A DNA stretch of 64,000 nucleotides from CAZPRW01 sp964577805. GTDB lineage: Bacteria > Verrucomicrobiota > Verrucomicrobiia > Opitutales > JAIRKQ01. Positions within the stretch are counted from its first letter, which is position 1. Each line of letters starts with the position of its first letter. This document shows positions 62,520 to 64,000 of this stretch, one piece after another. The stretch spans positions 62,001-126,000 of the forward strand of contig CAZOAG010000001.1 in NCBI GenBank assembly GCA_964577805.1, given 5' to 3'. The notes under the pieces are model-generated. The model was not told the origin of the DNA and made no database searches. It was given only the letters and a program-made list of their open reading frames with translations. Position numbers and translations under genes: made by a program.

Positions 62520-63695
62520 TCAAATTTCTACATCTTCGTCATAATTTATGCCATCTATGCCAAACCCGAATAATTTTAAAAATTCCTTCTTATATCCATC
62601 AATATCCGTTAACTCATGAAGGTTTTCTGAAGTGACTTTGTTCCAAATTTCTTTTACAGCAGATTGAACATCATCACCTAATTCAAGGTCGTCCATACGG
62701 ACACGACCTTCATTGTCGACATCATATTTACCAGAATGGTTGTAGATCTTTTTATCAAACAATCGCCACATTTGCTCGATACATCCTTCGTGAATATTTT
62801 TTGCCTTCATTATTTTGAATAGCACAGATATGTATAAAGGAACAACGGGTATTGCGGCGCTTGCTTGAGTTACTACTGCTTTGTTGACAGAAACCAACGC
62901 TTGGCCATTGATTTTTTGCATAGAGAAATTGATTGCAGAACATGCACGCATTAAATCATCTTTAGCTGCCCCTATTGTTCCATTGGTATAAATTGGCCAT
63001 GTGATTTCCGGTCCAATGTAAGAATATGCTATGGTCTTTGCTCCATTGGCCAGAACCCCTTCATTTTGCAGCGCTTGTATCCAAAGTTCCCAATCTTCAC
63101 CACCCATCACCTTTTCTGTTGCTTTGATTTCTTCTGGTGTCGCTGGTTCGATAGATGCTTCGAGGACTTCTTCAGTATCGACATTTACCGTTTTTCCAGA
63201 AAACGACTCCCCTATCGGTTTGAGCACAGATTTAAATGTTTCTCCCGAGAAAGGATCAGTTCTGCGTGGCGAAGCCAAACTATAGATTACGCAATCAACT
63301 TGTCCTAATTTTTCTTTAATTATCTTTATTGCTTGTTCTTTAATTTCAGAAGAAAATGCATCACCGTTGATGTTTTCAGCAATCAATCCGTCTGCTTCAG
63401 CAAATTTTTTGAATGCATGCGAATTATACCACCCTGCTGATGCTGGTTTTCCCTTTTCCGATGGTCTTTCAAAAAATACACCAATGCTATTAGCATGTCC
63501 TCCAAATGATAATGCTATTCGACTGGCCAATCCGTATCCTGTAGATGCACCAATAACAAGAATGTTTTTTGGAAAATGATTGTTATCAGAACGATGTCTT
63601 TTTACGAAGTCGATCGCATCTTTTACGTTTTTTTCGCAACCCTTAGGATGAGCTGTGATACATATAAATCCACGTGTTTTTGGCTGTATAATCAT
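62520..63695 (-). CDS. fabV: Enoyl-[ACP]/CoA reductase FabV
   Basis: Catalyses the last reduction of the fatty-acid elongation cycle using NADH. It has 391 residues, the usual FabV length and much longer than FabI. The Rossmann-type motif is LVIGASTGYGLASRIA (46-61). The FabV active site Y-x8-K is visible as YTNGTIGAAK (Y236, K245), and the N-terminal MIIQPKTRGFICITAHPKGC is a family signature. FabV enzymes are naturally resistant to triclosan. No other enoyl reductase is in the window; it supplies the pathway fed by the accB-accC products. Confidence 0.96.
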   Translation of the reverse strand: MIIQPKTRGFICITAHPKGCEKNVKDAIDFVKRHRSDNNHFPKNILVIGASTGYGLASRIALSFGGHANSIGVFFERPSEKGKPASAGWYNSHAFKKFAEADGLIAENINGDAFSSEIKEQAIKIIKEKLGQVDCVIYSLASPRRTDPFSGETFKSVLKPIGESFSGKTVNVDTEEVLEASIEPATPEEIKATEKVMGGEDWELWIQALQNEGVLANGAKTIAYSYIGPEITWPIYTNGTIGAAKDDLMRACSAINFSMQKINGQALVSVNKAVVTQASAAIPVVPLYISVLFKIMKAKNIHEGCIEQMWRLFDKKIYNHSGKYDVDNEGRVRMDDLELGDDVQSAVKEIWNKVTSENLHELTDIDGYKKEFLKLFGFGIDGINYDEDVEI

Positions 63696-63821
63696 ATATT
63701 GGCCGCTACGGTAAGGAATCCTTGTTGTCAGTCAATCTTGATGATAATCATTTTTAAACTATCAGTTGGAAAATTTTTCTTCTAATGAATGTTTTTTAAT
63801 ACTAAATGTGTGATTTGTTTC

Positions 63822-64000
63822 ATGGAATCACAATTTTCAGCAGAAAATATTAAGCAACAATTTCCGATATTTCAACAGTCTATCGCTAACGGAAAGCGAT
63901 TGATATGGTTGGACAGCGCATCAACTACTCAAAAGCCGCAATGTGTCATAAATGCTATTGTCGATTATTACACATGCTATAATTCTAACATTCATCGTGG
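63822..64000 (+). CDS. sufS: Cysteine desulfurase SufS, 5' part (3' end outside window)
   Basis: The first 59 residues of a class II cysteine desulfurase: QQFPIFQQSIANGKRLIWLD, then SASTTQKPQCVINAIVDYYT, then NSNIHRG. These match the SufS N-terminus (LDSAATTQKP, YNANIHRG pattern). It mobilises sulfur from cysteine for Fe-S clusters and possibly for MnmA-type thiolation. The reading frame runs off the right edge. Confidence 0.92.
   Translation, partial: MESQFSAENIKQQFPIFQQSIANGKRLIWLDSASTTQKPQCVINAIVDYYTCYNSNIHR

Overview
The window is an AT-rich bacterial chromosome segment with tightly packed housekeeping genes, a partial type III secretion system (T3SS) and several lineage-specific proteins that look like secreted effectors. 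The best-supported placement is the PVC group (Chlamydiae/Verrucomicrobia side), in a host-associated or intracellular bacterium. Evidence for this is a GreA with a long chlamydia-like N-terminal extension, a SecA close to the PVC type, a short verrucomicrobial-type RNA polymerase omega subunit, Asp23-family genes next to accB-accC in an outer-membrane bacterium, a T3SS whose gene set and order recall chlamydial blocks, and a probable PPi-type PEP carboxykinase. The placement rests on sequence recognition, not on a tree.

Layout. 1-5.1 kb: secA 3' end and mnmA (+), then lgt with an MFS transporter, and smpB with rpoZ (-). 5.1-11.8 kb: an MFS transporter followed by the T3SS operon sctJ-K-L-N-O-P, closed by a strong terminator. 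11.9-19.5 kb: thrS-xthA (-), a lipase-like protein (+), and pntB-recD2 (-). 19.8-22 kb: tRNA-Ile(CAU) and a 666-residue HExxH protein. 22.3-29.6 kb: a seven-gene operon leuS, LptF/G permease, PfkB kinase, tmk, holB, nitroreductase and ferritin, ending in a terminator. 29.7-32 kb: a Gln-rich membrane protein and a lone pseudopilin. 32-36.2 kb: mnmG (-) and long greA (+).

36.2-40.6 kb: a decayed intergenic stretch, then the probable PPi-PEPCK and a small helical protein. 40.8-43.4 kb: two tiny overlapping ORFs, gmk (-), rpmH-rnpA (+) and a short promoter-to-terminator unit. 43.4-46.3 kb: hppA, nrdR and tRNA-Gly (-). 46.4-47.7 kb: a small membrane-protein gene interrupted at a G tract and a heavily frameshifted pseudogene. 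47.7-50.5 kb: accB-accC-asp23-amaP-like operon (-). 50.8-52.8 kb: a membrane protein, rpmJ-rpmE and two tRNA-Thr genes. 53.2-59.2 kb: an N-terminally extended needle-like protein, a Gfo/Idh/MocA oxidoreductase, an 875-residue LRR protein with a possible NEL-type E3 ligase domain, and an SDR-fold protein lacking its catalytic Tyr/Lys. 59.4-64 kb: tRNA-Val, mgtE, a hypothetical gene, the needle module sctG-sctF, fabV, and the 5' end of sufS.

How the parts fit. The sct operon supplies the basal-body lipoprotein, ATPase complex and needle-length regulator. The needle subunit and its TPR chaperone lie in a second locus about 50 kb away. Several unrecognised proteins carry marks of host-directed effectors: a lipase elbow, a zinc-protease motif, LRR+CxD, and polar N-termini with C-terminal hydrophobic hairpins. 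Membrane pyrophosphatase and the probable PPi-dependent PEPCK suggest pyrophosphate-linked energy metabolism. No CRISPR array, rRNA, intact insertion sequence or prophage was seen.
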